Shown: positions 51,601-57,779, counted from the first letter of the stretch. The stretch is 64,000 nt of DNA from Corbicula japonica (GCA_038501625.1 JAZAYU010000126.1:1364001-1428000), one strand, 5' to 3'. Notes: generated by a model not told the origin, from the letters alone. Numbers and translations: made by a program.

Positions 51601-53844
51601 TAGTGTGATATCAACCATAATTTTACAATTTGTTTTATTTCGGCTAATATCTTTTAAGACAGTTACAAGTACTTAAGATGTTGATTCTAAAATACATTAT
51701 TTTTTATTTAGTATCTTATAAGTTTCGCTAGAATATCTTAATTTCAAACGACTAGGTTAATACCACATTTTAAATGATTGTCTCATATCCTTGTTCTTAG
51801 TGTGTCGTAGATTTATTATTTGAATGCTGTAAAGTGGACAGGGACTTCCGGATTAGACCTGGTGGCCTTGGGTCACATCAGGGATTCAGGTGGAGATACA
51901 TCAAGTAATTGTGGCTTTTAGTCGCATGAAGGCAATGTCACGTCAAATACAAGTGACTTCTAGTCACATTCGGGCTTCGGGCAACTTCTTGTTGCATTCA
52001 GTTGACTTCTAGTCACATAGGAGCGACTTCTTGTTGCATTCAGTTGACTTCTAGTCACATAGGAGCGACTTCTTGTTGCATTCAGGTGACTACTAGTCAC
52101 TTACAGGCGATTTCTTGTCGCGTTCAGGTGACTTCTAGTTACAAACGGGCGACTACTTGATGCGTTTTTGGTGACTTCTAGTCACATACAGGCAACTTCT
52201 AGTTGCATCATAGTCAGTCTTGGACGCTTGGGGGATCTCCTGGAAAATCATGGATCAAGATCTAGTCTTCTGATCTTCTTATTTGAATGCTGTTTTAGTA
52301 ATTTAATTGTATTGCTTGTAATCAGTTATTAGTTTATATCATTGTAAAGCGCCTTTGAACGTGTATACATGTATGAAAAGGGCGCTATATAAGTTTGGTA
52401 ATTAATAATAATAATAACCAACTATTGCTTCTTTTCAGAGCTACAAGAAAACGAATGCATTTATAATCACCCAGACACCGCTGGAGACAACTAAATTAGA
52501 CTTCTGGCACCTTGTATGGGAGAACAACGTTCACACCATTGTGATGATGAATGACATGAAGGAAATGCAGGTATGTTTGTCGAGTGTGCGTGTGTGAGAG
52601 ACAAATTTACCATGTCACGCGTTTTTTTTCTTATAAAAAAGGTGAACGTCTTGTCTGAGAATGAGCAATTTTCAAAACATTACGACTATTTACTAAATTG
52701 TGACAATGTGAAATAGGCATATTGGAAATTGTCGCATCTAAAAATTCAATCAACCTACACAGCCATAAAGCAAAAAGAAAAAAGAAGTGTGCCAAAACAA
52801 AAAACAATTCGTGGTCAATGGCAAAACAAGTTGACACTATCGGGCTTTAACCGGGATTTAGTGTGCACCAACCTTGCACCCAGCAGGAACTTATATGAAC
52901 AAATTGCCACAAGTTGTGTTAGTGAATCAACTCCAACCAACCTTGACAATGGTGTAAGCAAAAGCAAAAATAAAAAACCAAAAAAGAACTTAAGAAGCTT
53001 GTGGAATTGTCAAGCGAAAATTGGGAATTGAATCATCTTACCGAGACCTGAGCATCTGTAGTTAAACTAGCAATAGTATGATGGGCAGGAATTAAAAAAC
53101 AACTTGTCGAGCTTCATGATTAATTGTTTAATGGTTCTAAAGAAAACTTCACTAACATTGAGACTCTTGCCAACGCCGTGCAAACAAAGAAGTTAGCAAA
53201 GCAATCGACTGTTACGGTATATAGGTTAAACAACAAGCTTCAGAACTCTGTAAAATATCAACTTGGTAGCCGTTCTTTTTGAATTTACAGATGGTCTTTA
53301 CGAATAAAGTGGATAAATTAATACAGAAACTGCTCTTGCATTAACTTGGTTCACTTATATGCATATTTCACTTTTTTGAAAAAAAGTTGCAGTTGCAATT
53401 TTTAAATGCATTTGTAAGATTTTGCATGTGGAAAAAAGATCTTAATCAGAAAAAGTTACTGGAGTGACATGACATATATATGTATAAGAAGTGGACACAA
53501 ATTACCGGTATGACATTTAGGTTTTGACCTTGATTATCATCATATCAATATCACTCTTGAACACGCATGTCAAAAATAAAGGTTCTTATGAGTGCATTGT
53601 TTTTGTGAACTTGTTTAACAGTCTTCGAATACATTATTAAATTTTCATACAAATTTAAGATAGATATGCAGTTTGATATGATATACAATTCGTTTGTGAT
53701 TTCTTATACTTTCAGAAGAGTGAGATTTATTGGCCAGATAAAGGAGAGAAGATTTCATTCGGAAGAATCAGTGTTTCAAATGATGATGTGCTGGAGTATG
53801 ATTCACACACAATTGTGTTGATGACATTGACATCGAATTCTAAG
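24582..53844 (+). CDS. Gene B: receptor tyrosine phosphatase with F-lectin-like domain and six sushi domains (3' end beyond window)
   Basis: Twenty exons with consensus splice sites and compatible phases join into 1142 codons. The order is: signal peptide (residues 1-21), F5/8C/F-type-lectin-like domain (about 29-175), sushi 1-5 (176-502), sushi 6 (503-563), transmembrane helix (about 577-597), juxtamembrane segment with several Tyr (to 712), PTP D1 (713-997) and the start of D2 (998-1142). D1 keeps WPD (Asp about 869) and HCSAGVGRTG (Cys about 901), so it should dephosphorylate phosphotyrosine at the plasma membrane. The ectodomain suggests glycan or pathogen-surface binding, which is inference. 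D2 exons corresponding to 9374-10569 of gene A are missing before the Gypsy insertion and should lie past 64000. Introns hold Tigger, mariner, MITE and LINE insertions, none of which breaks an exon. Confidence 0.88.
24676..24900 (+). pseudogene. Two decayed tandem copies of the signal-peptide exon
   Basis: At 24687-24755 and 24829-24895 the phrases AAATGCAAGCCTTTGTTCAT and GAAATGCAAAGAAAGATTTT repeat the start of exon 1, including the leader region and the GATGGGCA stretch. Copy 2 could encode a leader (LFMIGLLSGFQEW) with a GTAACG donor, but its phase (0) does not fit the next exon. Copy 3 carries a one-base shift. Confidence 0.55.
24901..25304. other. Intron 1 sequence of gene B
   Basis: Very AT-rich. 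It contains a second copy of the TCATGATTTCTT phrase found at 24790, part of the same local tandem duplication. No coding signal. Confidence 0.5.
25305..26440 (-). mobile_element. Penelope-like element, 5'-truncated copy
   Basis: It matches the 3' module and thumb region of the element at 18137-19230. The minus-strand frame 26196-25996 reads WITEKLLKQGYRYHKLRKTF, the RT thumb; upstream frames continue it to about 26430, where similarity stops. It contains the full 3' module (25310-25680) with CGCCTTGGAACGGTCAGTGG and TTGCCACTGGGGGTTTAAAC. Inserted antisense in gene B intron 1. Confidence 0.8.
26640..26855 (+). CDS. Gene B exon 2: F-type-lectin/F5-8C-like domain, first half
   Basis: After the TTGTTGTAG acceptor it reads GQNHALGKPAHQEPST, then AVDGRSTWPNCTHT and NWTVELGVSLYVTGIKIYNR. 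This is the pattern of fucolectin-type F5/8C domains (N-A-GKPA opening, AVDG, W.VDLG strand). Phase 1 at both ends. Confidence 0.85.
27403..27627 (+). CDS. Gene B exon 3: F-type-lectin/F5-8C-like domain, second half
   Basis: Starts FNYRLENFNIYGLTPL and ends LTLCEVEVYGG, the usual closing strand of the fold. TTACAG acceptor, GTAATA donor, exit phase 1. The His/Arg triad of fucose binding cannot be assigned with confidence, so ligand specificity is open. Confidence 0.85.
27870..28860. repeat. Penelope 3' module split by an R3 insertion
   Basis: The left part, 27870-27975, ends GTTAATCAAAAGATCAATTT. The right part, 28556-28860, resumes ACATCACAAAAATTAACGAA. These are adjacent in the copy at 25310-25680. 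Between them lies an inverted R3 repeat (27976-28555), so R3 moved into an already inserted Penelope fragment. Confidence 0.65.
28861..29439. other. Intron 3 sequence of gene B
   Basis: AT-rich, with a 71-codon chance frame at 29225-29440 that resembles nothing I recognise. No terminal repeats. Confidence 0.5.
29440..29560 (+). repeat. R3 dispersed repeat, partial copy
   Basis: Shares TTCTAGGCGGCGTTGACAG, ATATGCATTTCCATAACTGC and TTTGTCGTGTTCGGCTTTC with the other R3 copies. Confidence 0.65.
30051..31031 (+). CDS. Gene B exon 4: sushi (CCP) domains 1-5
   Basis: This single 981-nt exon encodes five complement-control (sushi) modules. Each has four Cys and the closing W-x-G/N...P.C pattern (for example GYTPSENITLTC ... 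SSIWSGSQPKC, then DGRWTNVYPNC, NGTWSGSDPQC, NGTWSNQPSSC, NGSWDGENPVC). Several N-x-S/T sites are present. ATTTCAG acceptor, GTAAAT donor, phase 1/1, as usual for sushi cassettes. Five modules in one exon suggests loss of internal introns. Confidence 0.92.
31249..31431 (+). CDS. Gene B exon 5: sushi domain 6
   Basis: Reads VPFCKAPQVSNGILKD ... LSLTCVEGYESSHGNLTCQK ... WSYLPSC, one sushi module with four Cys. CTTTGCAG acceptor, GTAAGA donor, phase 1/1. It is a separate cassette from the five-module exon. Confidence 0.9.
31733..31853 (+). CDS. Gene B exon 6: transmembrane helix
   Basis: After a short Gly/Lys stalk (GRPGGEKSAK) comes a hydrophobic segment AVVGGATGGSVAFIAVLLLV continuing to IIVIY and then a basic KKR stop-transfer. 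Exit phase 2. Confidence 0.88.
32004..32101 (+). CDS. Gene B exon 7: cytoplasmic juxtamembrane
   Basis: Reads RKGDKTGLLKRSAEFQTQKT, a basic and Ser/Thr-rich segment after the membrane. CTGCAG acceptor, GTAAAT donor, exit phase 1. Confidence 0.8.
32102..32904. other. Intron 7 of gene B
   Basis: No coding or repeat signature recognised in this stretch; AT-rich with a short chance frame near 32601. Confidence 0.5.
32905..33131 (+). CDS. Gene B exon 8: juxtamembrane segment
   Basis: The 75 codons include SVEYANTKETETNEAYYNVN, with tyrosines that could be phosphorylated, and end NALKKLTEQFK, the wedge helix before D1. TTTTAG acceptor, GTGAGA donor, exit phase 0. The frame runs on past the donor to 33284, but that reading has no PTP similarity. 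Confidence 0.85.
33482..33569 (+). CDS. Gene B exon 9: D1 start
   Basis: Reads TFPDGMTEKHSEAIKTQNRG then NRYRNLYA, the NRYKN(I/L) opening of a PTP domain. TTGCAG acceptor, GTAAGT donor. The overlapping 69-codon frame here is a shadow. Confidence 0.88.
33777..33850 (+). CDS. Gene B exon 10: D1, DYINA segment
   Basis: Reads YDETRVVLEKEKSEESDYIN then ACYID, the substrate-binding Tyr-loop and DYINA motif of active PTPs. TTTAAG acceptor, GTACGT donor, phase 0 exit. Confidence 0.9.
33951..36460 (+). mobile_element. Tigger/pogo-type DNA transposon
   Basis: The 2510-bp element has inverted ends (CAGTCCGCACTCGTTGTGTC at 33951; near complement ending at 36460) and TA duplications (33949-33950, 36461-36462). 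It is inserted between D1 exons 10 and 11 in the sense orientation. It carries one nearly full transposase frame with a few breaks. The TIRs extend with a CGACTTAA/AAGTCGAA-rich subterminal zone. Confidence 0.9.
34393..35878 (+). pseudogene. Tigger-type transposase (CENP-B-like), broken
   Basis: It encodes an N-terminal psq-type HTH (KSQKAIAAQFNIPPSTLSTW), a CENP-B-type second HTH (to SDGWLERFKHRYGI) and a DDE domain: IYNADETG (first Asp), ALIVDNCPAHP (second), LPPNTTSVTQPM followed by Tyr where the third Asp belongs. It has stops at 34873-34875 and 35491-35493 and a frame change near 35642; an acidic tail follows to 35878. With the third catalytic residue replaced and stops present, it should be inactive. 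Confidence 0.88.
36960..36996 (+). CDS. Gene B exon 11: D1 micro-exon
   Basis: The 37-nt exon reads GFQVSREYIASQG, the Y.A(T/S)QGP block. GATTTCAG acceptor, GTAAAA donor. Recognised by its fit to flanking exons and the family motif. Confidence 0.85.
37143..37240 (+). CDS. Gene B exon 12: D1, DFW..VW block
   Basis: Reads GPTKDMVPDFWKMVWQTDSS and KIVMLTKIFEEDK, the conserved core helix and strand of PTP domains. ATGCAG acceptor; the donor GTTAAT is weak. Confidence 0.88.
37290..37510 (+). repeat. R3 dispersed repeat, copy
   Basis: Shares CACTCAACCCGGGGCTAG, ATATGCATTTCCATTCCTGC and GAACAGGCTCAATCAAACCG with the copies at 24190, 28000 and 46870. Confidence 0.7.
37644..37763 (+). CDS. Gene B exon 13: D1, YWP block
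   Basis: Reads IKCVQYWPDSDSMEYGKITV ... RRLKLKQ, the QYWP strand block. TCTAAAG acceptor, GTTATT donor, phase 0/0. Confidence 0.88.
37764..43999. other. First part of the 8.35-kb gene B intron 13
   Basis: A worn Penelope 3' fragment is seen at about 38085-38200. A zone at 38400-40700 has recurrent AAAGGTTCTATYTG-like phrases and a perfect 13-bp hairpin at 38650-38680. A hairpin-like repeat at 39194-39255 (AACAGTGTGGATC against GATCTACACTGTT) recurs near 55340. GTTACGGAGGAAAA phrases lie near 41020 and 41850. No host exon is recognised. Confidence 0.55.
44001..45329 (-). mobile_element. Mariner transposon, near full length
   Basis: The 1329-bp element starts CGAGAGGTGTTCCAAAAATA and ends in its near complement. 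A TA lies at the right flank (45330-45331); the left flank reads GA, so that copy of the duplication is mutated. It encodes a full-length but broken mariner transposase on the minus strand. Inserted antisense in gene B intron 13. Confidence 0.88.
44158..45181 (-). pseudogene. Mariner transposase (DD34D type), broken
   Basis: Minus-strand pieces 45181-44765 (paired HTH domain), 44755-44405 and 44379-44158. The catalytic Asp residues are visible in VTGDETWVYYFE, MHDNAPAHKA and YSLDLDPCDFFLFPKLK, the spacing of classic mariner. One in-frame stop (44765-44767) and one frame change near 44400 prevent a complete product. Confidence 0.88.
45330..46117. other. Last part of gene B intron 13
   Basis: AT-rich sequence with a chance 73-codon frame at 45608-45829. 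No coding or terminal repeats. Confidence 0.5.
46118..46269 (+). CDS. Gene B exon 14: D1 WPD loop
   Basis: Reads GGFSERTVNHFHFTAWPDRG VPKHVSSI to MIVHC. The WPD loop with the general-acid Asp is intact. CATTTAG acceptor, GTGAAA donor; the codon for the Ser after the catalytic Cys is split. Confidence 0.92.
46559..46694 (+). CDS. Gene B exon 15: D1 catalytic P-loop
   Basis: Completes HCSAGVGRTG, the HCX5R signature with Cys and Arg present, then TFIALDYLTKQGKK and the Q-loop RKQRVNLVQTC. ATTGCAG acceptor, GTATGT donor, phase 0 exit. D1 should be an active phosphatase. Confidence 0.93.
46713..46852. mobile_element. Fold-back MITE-like palindrome
   Basis: Two arms of about 53 nt (46713-46765 and 46800-46852) are inverted copies with three to four mismatches, joined by a 34-nt loop that is itself partly self-complementary. 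The arms contain AACCGGTGTTCAAGG and GGGAGGTGATATCGGCCCGG. The element sits 19 bp after the donor of the catalytic P-loop exon. Related GCCCGCGATATCAGG phrases occur twice at 47655-47700. Confidence 0.8.
46870..47000 (+). repeat. R3 dispersed repeat, partial copy
   Basis: Shares TGCCCATGAACAGGCTCAAT, CAAACCGAGCCTGCAGTATT and TTTGTCGTGTTCGGTGGCTT with the other R3 copies. Confidence 0.65.
47001..48304. other. Gene B intron 15, remainder
   Basis: Three CRE-like TKACGTMA sites lie within about 55 bp (47037-47090). Two tandem GCCCGCGATATCAGGTTTTC units sit near 47660-47700. No exon is recognised before the acceptor at 48301-48304. Confidence 0.5.
48305..48454 (+). CDS. Gene B exon 16: end of D1
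   Basis: Reads EQYIFVHHALVETLMLSTSA ... RKLDQEFQ, the C-terminal helix of D1 and the D1-D2 linker. TGTCAG acceptor, GTGAGA donor, phase 0/0. The open frame starting at 48215 is intron read-through. Confidence 0.9.
48819..48918 (+). CDS. Gene B exon 17: D2 start
   Basis: Reads MLKKFSSVTEQGQYVSAKQV RNRNKNRYSNILP, including the NRY opening of D2. TTTTAG acceptor, GTAGTC donor, exit phase 1. Confidence 0.85.
49347..49420 (+). CDS. Gene B exon 18: D2, EYINA segment
   Basis: Reads VEKFMPYLTSEHSREDEYIN AVFLP, the D2 equivalent of exon 10 and of the same length (74 nt). TTGTAG acceptor, GTAAAT donor. Confidence 0.88.
49421..50329. other. Gene B intron 18 before the LINE
   Basis: AT-rich; contains a local repetition of CACATnTTnAAnACnCC phrases near 49830-49880. 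No exon or RNA gene recognised. Confidence 0.5.
50332..51546 (+). pseudogene. LINE reverse transcriptase, truncated with one stop
   Basis: The frame shows HSTETALIKVQSDVL, NLSAAFDTIDH (motif A Asp), VPQGSVLGP (motif B), YHLYADDSQLYLSF (YADD catalytic box) and the C-terminal HWLPVQYRIQFKIL and APKLWNDLTSDVR blocks. A single TAA at 51229-51231 breaks an otherwise open frame that ends at TAG after QAYE. The endonuclease domain is missing with the 5' part. Confidence 0.88.
51953..52206 (+). repeat. Array of 12 small hairpins at 21-nt period in the LINE 3' region
   Basis: Hairpins of the form 5-bp stem, 5-nt loop (TTCTA or TTCTT, variants TACTA/TACTT), 5-bp stem start at 51953, 51981, 52002, 52023, 52044, 52065, 52086, 52107, 52128, 52149, 52171 and 52192. 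Two stem types alternate strictly: GTGAC..GTCAC (or TTGAC..GTCAC) and GCAAC..GTTGC / GCGAC..GTTGC / GCGAT..GTCGC. Most changes are compensating or G-T wobbles. A weaker relative lies at 51911-51925. Confidence 0.85.
52439..52570 (+). CDS. Gene B exon 19: D2, paralog of gene A exon at 5787
   Basis: Reads SYKKTNAFIITQTPLETTKL DFWHLVWENNVHTIV, 40 of 44 residues identical to gene A. CTTTTCAG acceptor directly after the LINE tail, GTATGT donor, phase 0/0, 132 nt. Confidence 0.9.
52715..53345 (-). repeat. Penelope-like element, 5'-truncated fragment
   Basis: Matches the 3' module and the beginning of the thumb region (CAGATGGTCTTTACGAATAA at 53288, paired with 18767 and 25943). Contains the GTGCACCAACCTTGCACC and TCATCTTACCGAGACC phrases of the module. 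It lies in gene B intron 19. Confidence 0.7.
53716..53844 (+). CDS. Gene B exon 20 (last in window): D2 strand block
   Basis: Reads KSEIYWPDKGEKISFGRISV ... TLTSNSK, paralogous to gene A 8771-8899. TTTCAG acceptor, GTATAG donor, phase 0/0, 129 nt. The following D2 exons are not found before the window end. Confidence 0.88.
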
Positions 53845-54440
53845 GTATAGATCATATCACTACGAATATAGTATGAAAACTGACGGACATAATTACTGTT
53901 AGTTAAATGACAGCTTTGTGGACGAGGCTTATTTAATATACGTTTTCCTTAAAATAAAATATTTGTCTGATATCAAAAATTGGTTTGTGGAAAATTAAAG
54001 CTTCAACTGTGTAGTTAGGGGTTTCTATTCAATATAGCTAGCAAAATATCTAAAGGGAAATAAATCATGAATCTTTAAAGCTGATGACGACACTAAGAGT
54101 CTTTATTTATTTATTTTTTACTAACTTTATTGTATTATTTTAAAATTTGACCATCGGCTATGCAATTCTAATATTAACTTAGGCACTGCCTCTCTCGGAA
54201 TCGACGAATCAAAAGTGAAGTATATCGTATGTTTAACAGTTAAACAAAGAAACAAGTCATCATTTGTTGTTTTACTTTTTAACCAAAACTGGTCAAGGTT
54301 GTAAGATGCAACACTACATCTTAGTGAGCTGAATGATTCTGTGAAGTTTGGAAGAATCCTGTGAGATGTTGAATACACCAGTTTGCCTGTAAACTCTTAG
54401 TTAAACAGCACCAAAATGTGATCAAAATGCAACGCTGACT
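53845..54440. other. Gene B intron 20, first part
   Basis: No coding similarity. An 83-codon minus frame (54127-54378) has no recognisable family or splice support. Confidence 0.5.
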
Positions 54441-56256
54441 GATGGTATAAGAAATGTAGACTCATAAAAATCTGGTTAACAAGGTAGATTGTAAAACATC
54501 ATTCCACAACACCTAAAATTCTGAGTTGGAATATGGTGACACCAATGACAGAGCAAGTAGCGAAGCTTGTCATATTCTGTGAATATTCAAGCTTGAAATC
54601 AACAAACATACTTTTGGGTCTGAGGACTTAAGATAATACTATGAGTGACAGAATGATACATTCAAATTAGTCCAAGAACAGAAAAGCAAATGCTGAAGGA
54701 GTCTACTCCTATTTTCTATGGTTCCATTTAACAGCAAATTATATTCATAACAAAATTATACTGACGGTGTTGTTCATTTACTGTTCTTCAATGAGGTCTA
54801 CATTAAAACGTTTTCGTATTATTTGATATCACAATCACACAGTATAATTGTATAGACAATTCTTTTTCTTGTCAAGTGACATTAACTTCCAAAGCAGCAC
54901 CTTCTATTGCAGGAATTAGTAGTGGAAGTAATATATATGTAAACTGTATGCTCCCTCTGCTGTCTAGAACAGTTAAACTGGTCTCCACACAGCATTTCAT
55001 GTGAAGCTGTTTTCCTGAAATATTAAATTCAACATCAAATTCATTTATCTTCAAAAATAATTTTATATCTTATTGCTTTTATAAATTTATTTGTCGACAG
55101 TTAAAATTGATTTAAAATATTTAGACACAAAAATAAAATTTGTCAAATACATTGATTTCGTATGCTCTGATAATTACTTCAGGTATCCATACTCTTGACT
55201 TACTCTATGGAGACTCTTTAAATCACATGGACAACAGTATAGTTCCAAGTCAGCCGAACAGTTCTGGTGTCTGATCTGGATCTAAACTGGTTGCTTCTTG
55301 GTCAGAAATAACCTCATGAATCTAAACTTAAACAGTGTAGATCCTGATCAGACTGCACAGATGAGCCTGCTGAACTGGATATAAATTGGTCACTAATGTG
55401 ATAAAGGGTGTATTCATGAAGTAAAATTAAAAAAACAAACTAACATAGTAACTTATATTCATGCACCGGTAGATTCAGTGTGATGTCTATTATACATTCA
55501 TGCAGCTATAATAAATGAAAATAAAGAAAATTTATGCAAACCTTGTATCTGTTTACTATGGTAATGTTCGTATTCTGTGCCATAGCGGGTTTGTACAGCC
55601 CTGCATAGTCATGTAAAGGAAGGGCAAATTCTGTGCTGTTTGAGTGTTTGTACTGTTTATAAAGGGTAAATTAAAAAAAAATTACCTATCCAGAAGTCTA
55701 ATTGTTCTCCTATTCCAGTTTCATGTTCTTTGAACCAGATTTGTCACGCATCTTTCATATGTATACTTCAAACTGAGTACAAATTACAAAAAACAAATTT
55801 TATAAAATTTTAATGATATTATTTGCCCAATACATGCATATACTTTTCGTTGACTTAATTTATTTTCTTAGTGTCAGCGATCATTACACTCAAACATCTG
55901 GACCCAGGACTGTATACAAAAGCTCGGCACAAACTATTGGACTGTGAAAACTAAATAAAATAAATAAAATTTCAAATTTATATCAATTAATTAATGGTCA
56001 ACACGGCTTCACCATCCAACACATTTAAACTTGTAACAGTTACTTGTTTGACAGAGCAATGATTCCTAAAATCTGAAATAAATAATTAGTGGTAAACACG
56101 GCTTCGCCGTGCTTCCTATTTAAATCATTCTACACTTTGCCTCATTTTTTCTTATGAAATGTAGCTCTTATAATTTTTATTTTTTTGTAAATGAAGCATT
56201 ATTCAGATAGTATTTGGTAAACACATCTTTACCATGCCTCAAATTTTAACTTATAT
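54441..56256. repeat. Block R, copy 2
   Basis: Same order and orientation as 1-1245 plus 4797-5065, but without the hAT-like element. It includes the CACGGCTTCGCCGTG hairpin at 56097-56111. It is cut at TTATAT by the start of the Gypsy LTR (56257). Its middle (55220-55390) carries the AACAGTGTAGATCCTGATC repeat also seen at 39194-39255. Confidence 0.8.
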
Positions 56257-56860
56257 TGTAATGCCCCAGTATTTCATTAATGTCTTACCTGGGTCTATAC
56301 TTTTATATTTCCATTTTTTTCAGATGCTTACTACTGGCAGTAAAATACAAATTAGACCAGTGCTCTAGTTTAAAATTACAGAGCAACTAGTCCCCCTCAT
56401 GTTTTGTAGCCAGTGTTATACTCATATAAAGTTTAGGTTTCCGCCTGTGTTTTCCATGACGAGCTCTGTCACCTGTTTCCGCGAGTTTTGTCTTTGACAG
56501 TCTTGCTGTAATTTATTCGCGGTTTTATCGAGTGATTACCAGCCATGATTATCCATCCATTGTTTACGAATATTTATGCCAGGTAATTATTTATTGTTCC
56601 TTGTAAAACTTGTGTTAATCCAATTTACTCCATAAGCACATTTGTCAGCCATTTTTGTTTCTACTGTGGGTTGTTAAGGACAACGGAAGTAAGATTGTTG
56701 TGTTGTGTCAATGACTAATCAAGAAATATTTAACATGTACCGTATTACCTCTTTGAGCAGTGCCTACAGGGTATTTATTGTTGAAATTGTTATAAAAATG
56801 GTTCAATTATAGTCTTTTTACATTGTAAGGGAAGTAAAACGGTTTATTTTAATGTAAACT

Positions 56861-57004
56861 CCACAGAATTTGTGGTGGGACGCTCAATGGCGGACGCTGT
56901 GGAGGCGCCACAAAAATTGTGGTGACGCGCTCCACTGCGTCGGTCGTGGACGCTCCACCAATTTCGTGGTAAAACCACAATTTTTGCGTATTCCACATCT
57001 GTGG
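56861..57004 (+). promoter_or_regulatory. Array of CCAC-n-GTGG palindromes upstream of the LTR TATA box
   Basis: CCACAGAATTTGTGG (56861-56875), CCACAAAAATTGTGG (56908-56922), CCACCAATTTCGTGG (56955-56969) and CCACATCTGTGG (56993-57004) lie 38-47 nt apart, start to start. A half site CCACAATTTTTG sits at 56975, and reverse-order GTGG..CCAC pairs lie between. They end 22 nt before the TATA box, the position of operator or enhancer sites for a dimeric DNA-binding protein. Confidence 0.6.
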
Positions 57005-57025
57005 TTGTGGAGAGTGCCTCTGGAG

Positions 57026-57033
57026 TATATAAG
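57026..57033 (+). promoter_or_regulatory. LTR TATA box
   Basis: TATATAAG, with TCAGT about 16-20 nt downstream as a possible initiator. It is followed by AATAAA at 57379-57384, so U3, R and U5 can be placed in the usual order. Confidence 0.6.
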
Positions 57034-57378
57034 CCGAGTTTTCAGTCATTCGGGGACTCCAACACTTCCAAAAACCTGCATGCATTTATTTTGATCTAGG
57101 TTCTTAATCTTTGATTATTTTTCACAGTTGGCATTTGACTGATAGTAAAAACGATATTTAAAATCAAAAAGACAATTTGTTTGAATTAGTATCATTATCT
57201 ATCAATTTATTAACGTTTGTAAATTTTTGTAATTTACGAAACTAGTGCCAGAGTAACTGGCGGCATTTCGGGTAGTGCACATTTTAGCTATAGGTACTTA
57301 GTAAATTTTAGATGTTATATGGTAACGAATTAAAGTAGCATAATATTGTTATAACTATTGAACGTATTTTGTTCGCTG

Positions 57379-57384
57379 AATAAA
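57379..57384 (+). terminator. LTR poly(A) signal
   Basis: AATAAA about 350 nt after the TATA box and before the pyrimidine-rich U5-like stretch. In the 3' LTR the same site would end the transcript. Confidence 0.5.
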
Positions 57385-57761
57385 ACAAGTTGAATTGAGG
57401 CAGGTCTTTAGTTTTTAATTAGTTATTTAGTTTATCCTTAAGCTTAGTTTAAGTTGGAGTCCAGCCCAGTCCCCCCCCCTTCCCCTTTTCCAACACATTT
57501 TCCCCGAAATTCAACAATTGTATCAGTTTTCCGTCCGTCAAGTTTTGTCGTCAAGTTTGCGGTCCTAAGTCGCCGTGCAGCCAGATTTCCAGTCACCAGT
57601 AGCCAGTCGTTTCAAGCCTCAGAGCCTCTGAAGTCACAGCTCATTAATCAGCCCCGATAGCAAGTTATCCGAGCCTCGGGAGCAACCCGACAGCAACCCG
57701 ATTGCCAAGCGGCGCTAGTACAGAACGAGCGGGTGAACAGTCACTGACGCGCAACATTTTA

Positions 57762-57779
57762 TGGTGGCAGCGGTGGGAT
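57762..57779 (+). promoter_or_regulatory. Primer binding site, tRNA-Leu
   Basis: TGGTGGCAGCGGTGGGAT is the full complement of the 3' 18 nt (with CCA) of animal tRNA-Leu(AAG/CAG) type genes as I know them. It starts five bases after the LTR end, the normal place for minus-strand priming. Confidence 0.8.

Larger units (their letters stand above)
50330..52418 (+). mobile_element. CR1/L2-like LINE, 5'-truncated
   Basis: The coding part (50332-51546) starts inside the reverse transcriptase, so the element is 5'-truncated. A 3' region of about 870 nt follows and ends in GTAAAGCGCCTTTGAACG, GGGCGCTATATAAG and a TAATAATAATAA tail, the usual 3' end style of CR1/L2 clades. The tail ends about 20 nt before the acceptor of gene B exon 19. 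The 3' region carries a 21-nt-spaced hairpin array. Confidence 0.87.
56257..57756 (+). repeat. 5' LTR, about 1.5 kb
   Basis: Begins TGTAATGCCC at the homology break with block R copy 1 and ends ...GCGCAACA five bases before the primer site, giving TG...CA ends. It contains a TATA box (57026-57033), a palindrome array just upstream of it, and AATAAA at 57379-57384. Without the 3' LTR in view the exact ends are inferred. Confidence 0.75.

Noticed and set aside
51953..52206. CRISPR-like array of repeats
   Set aside because: The 21-nt period has no unique spacers, units alternate in two types, and the setting is a LINE in a eukaryotic intron.
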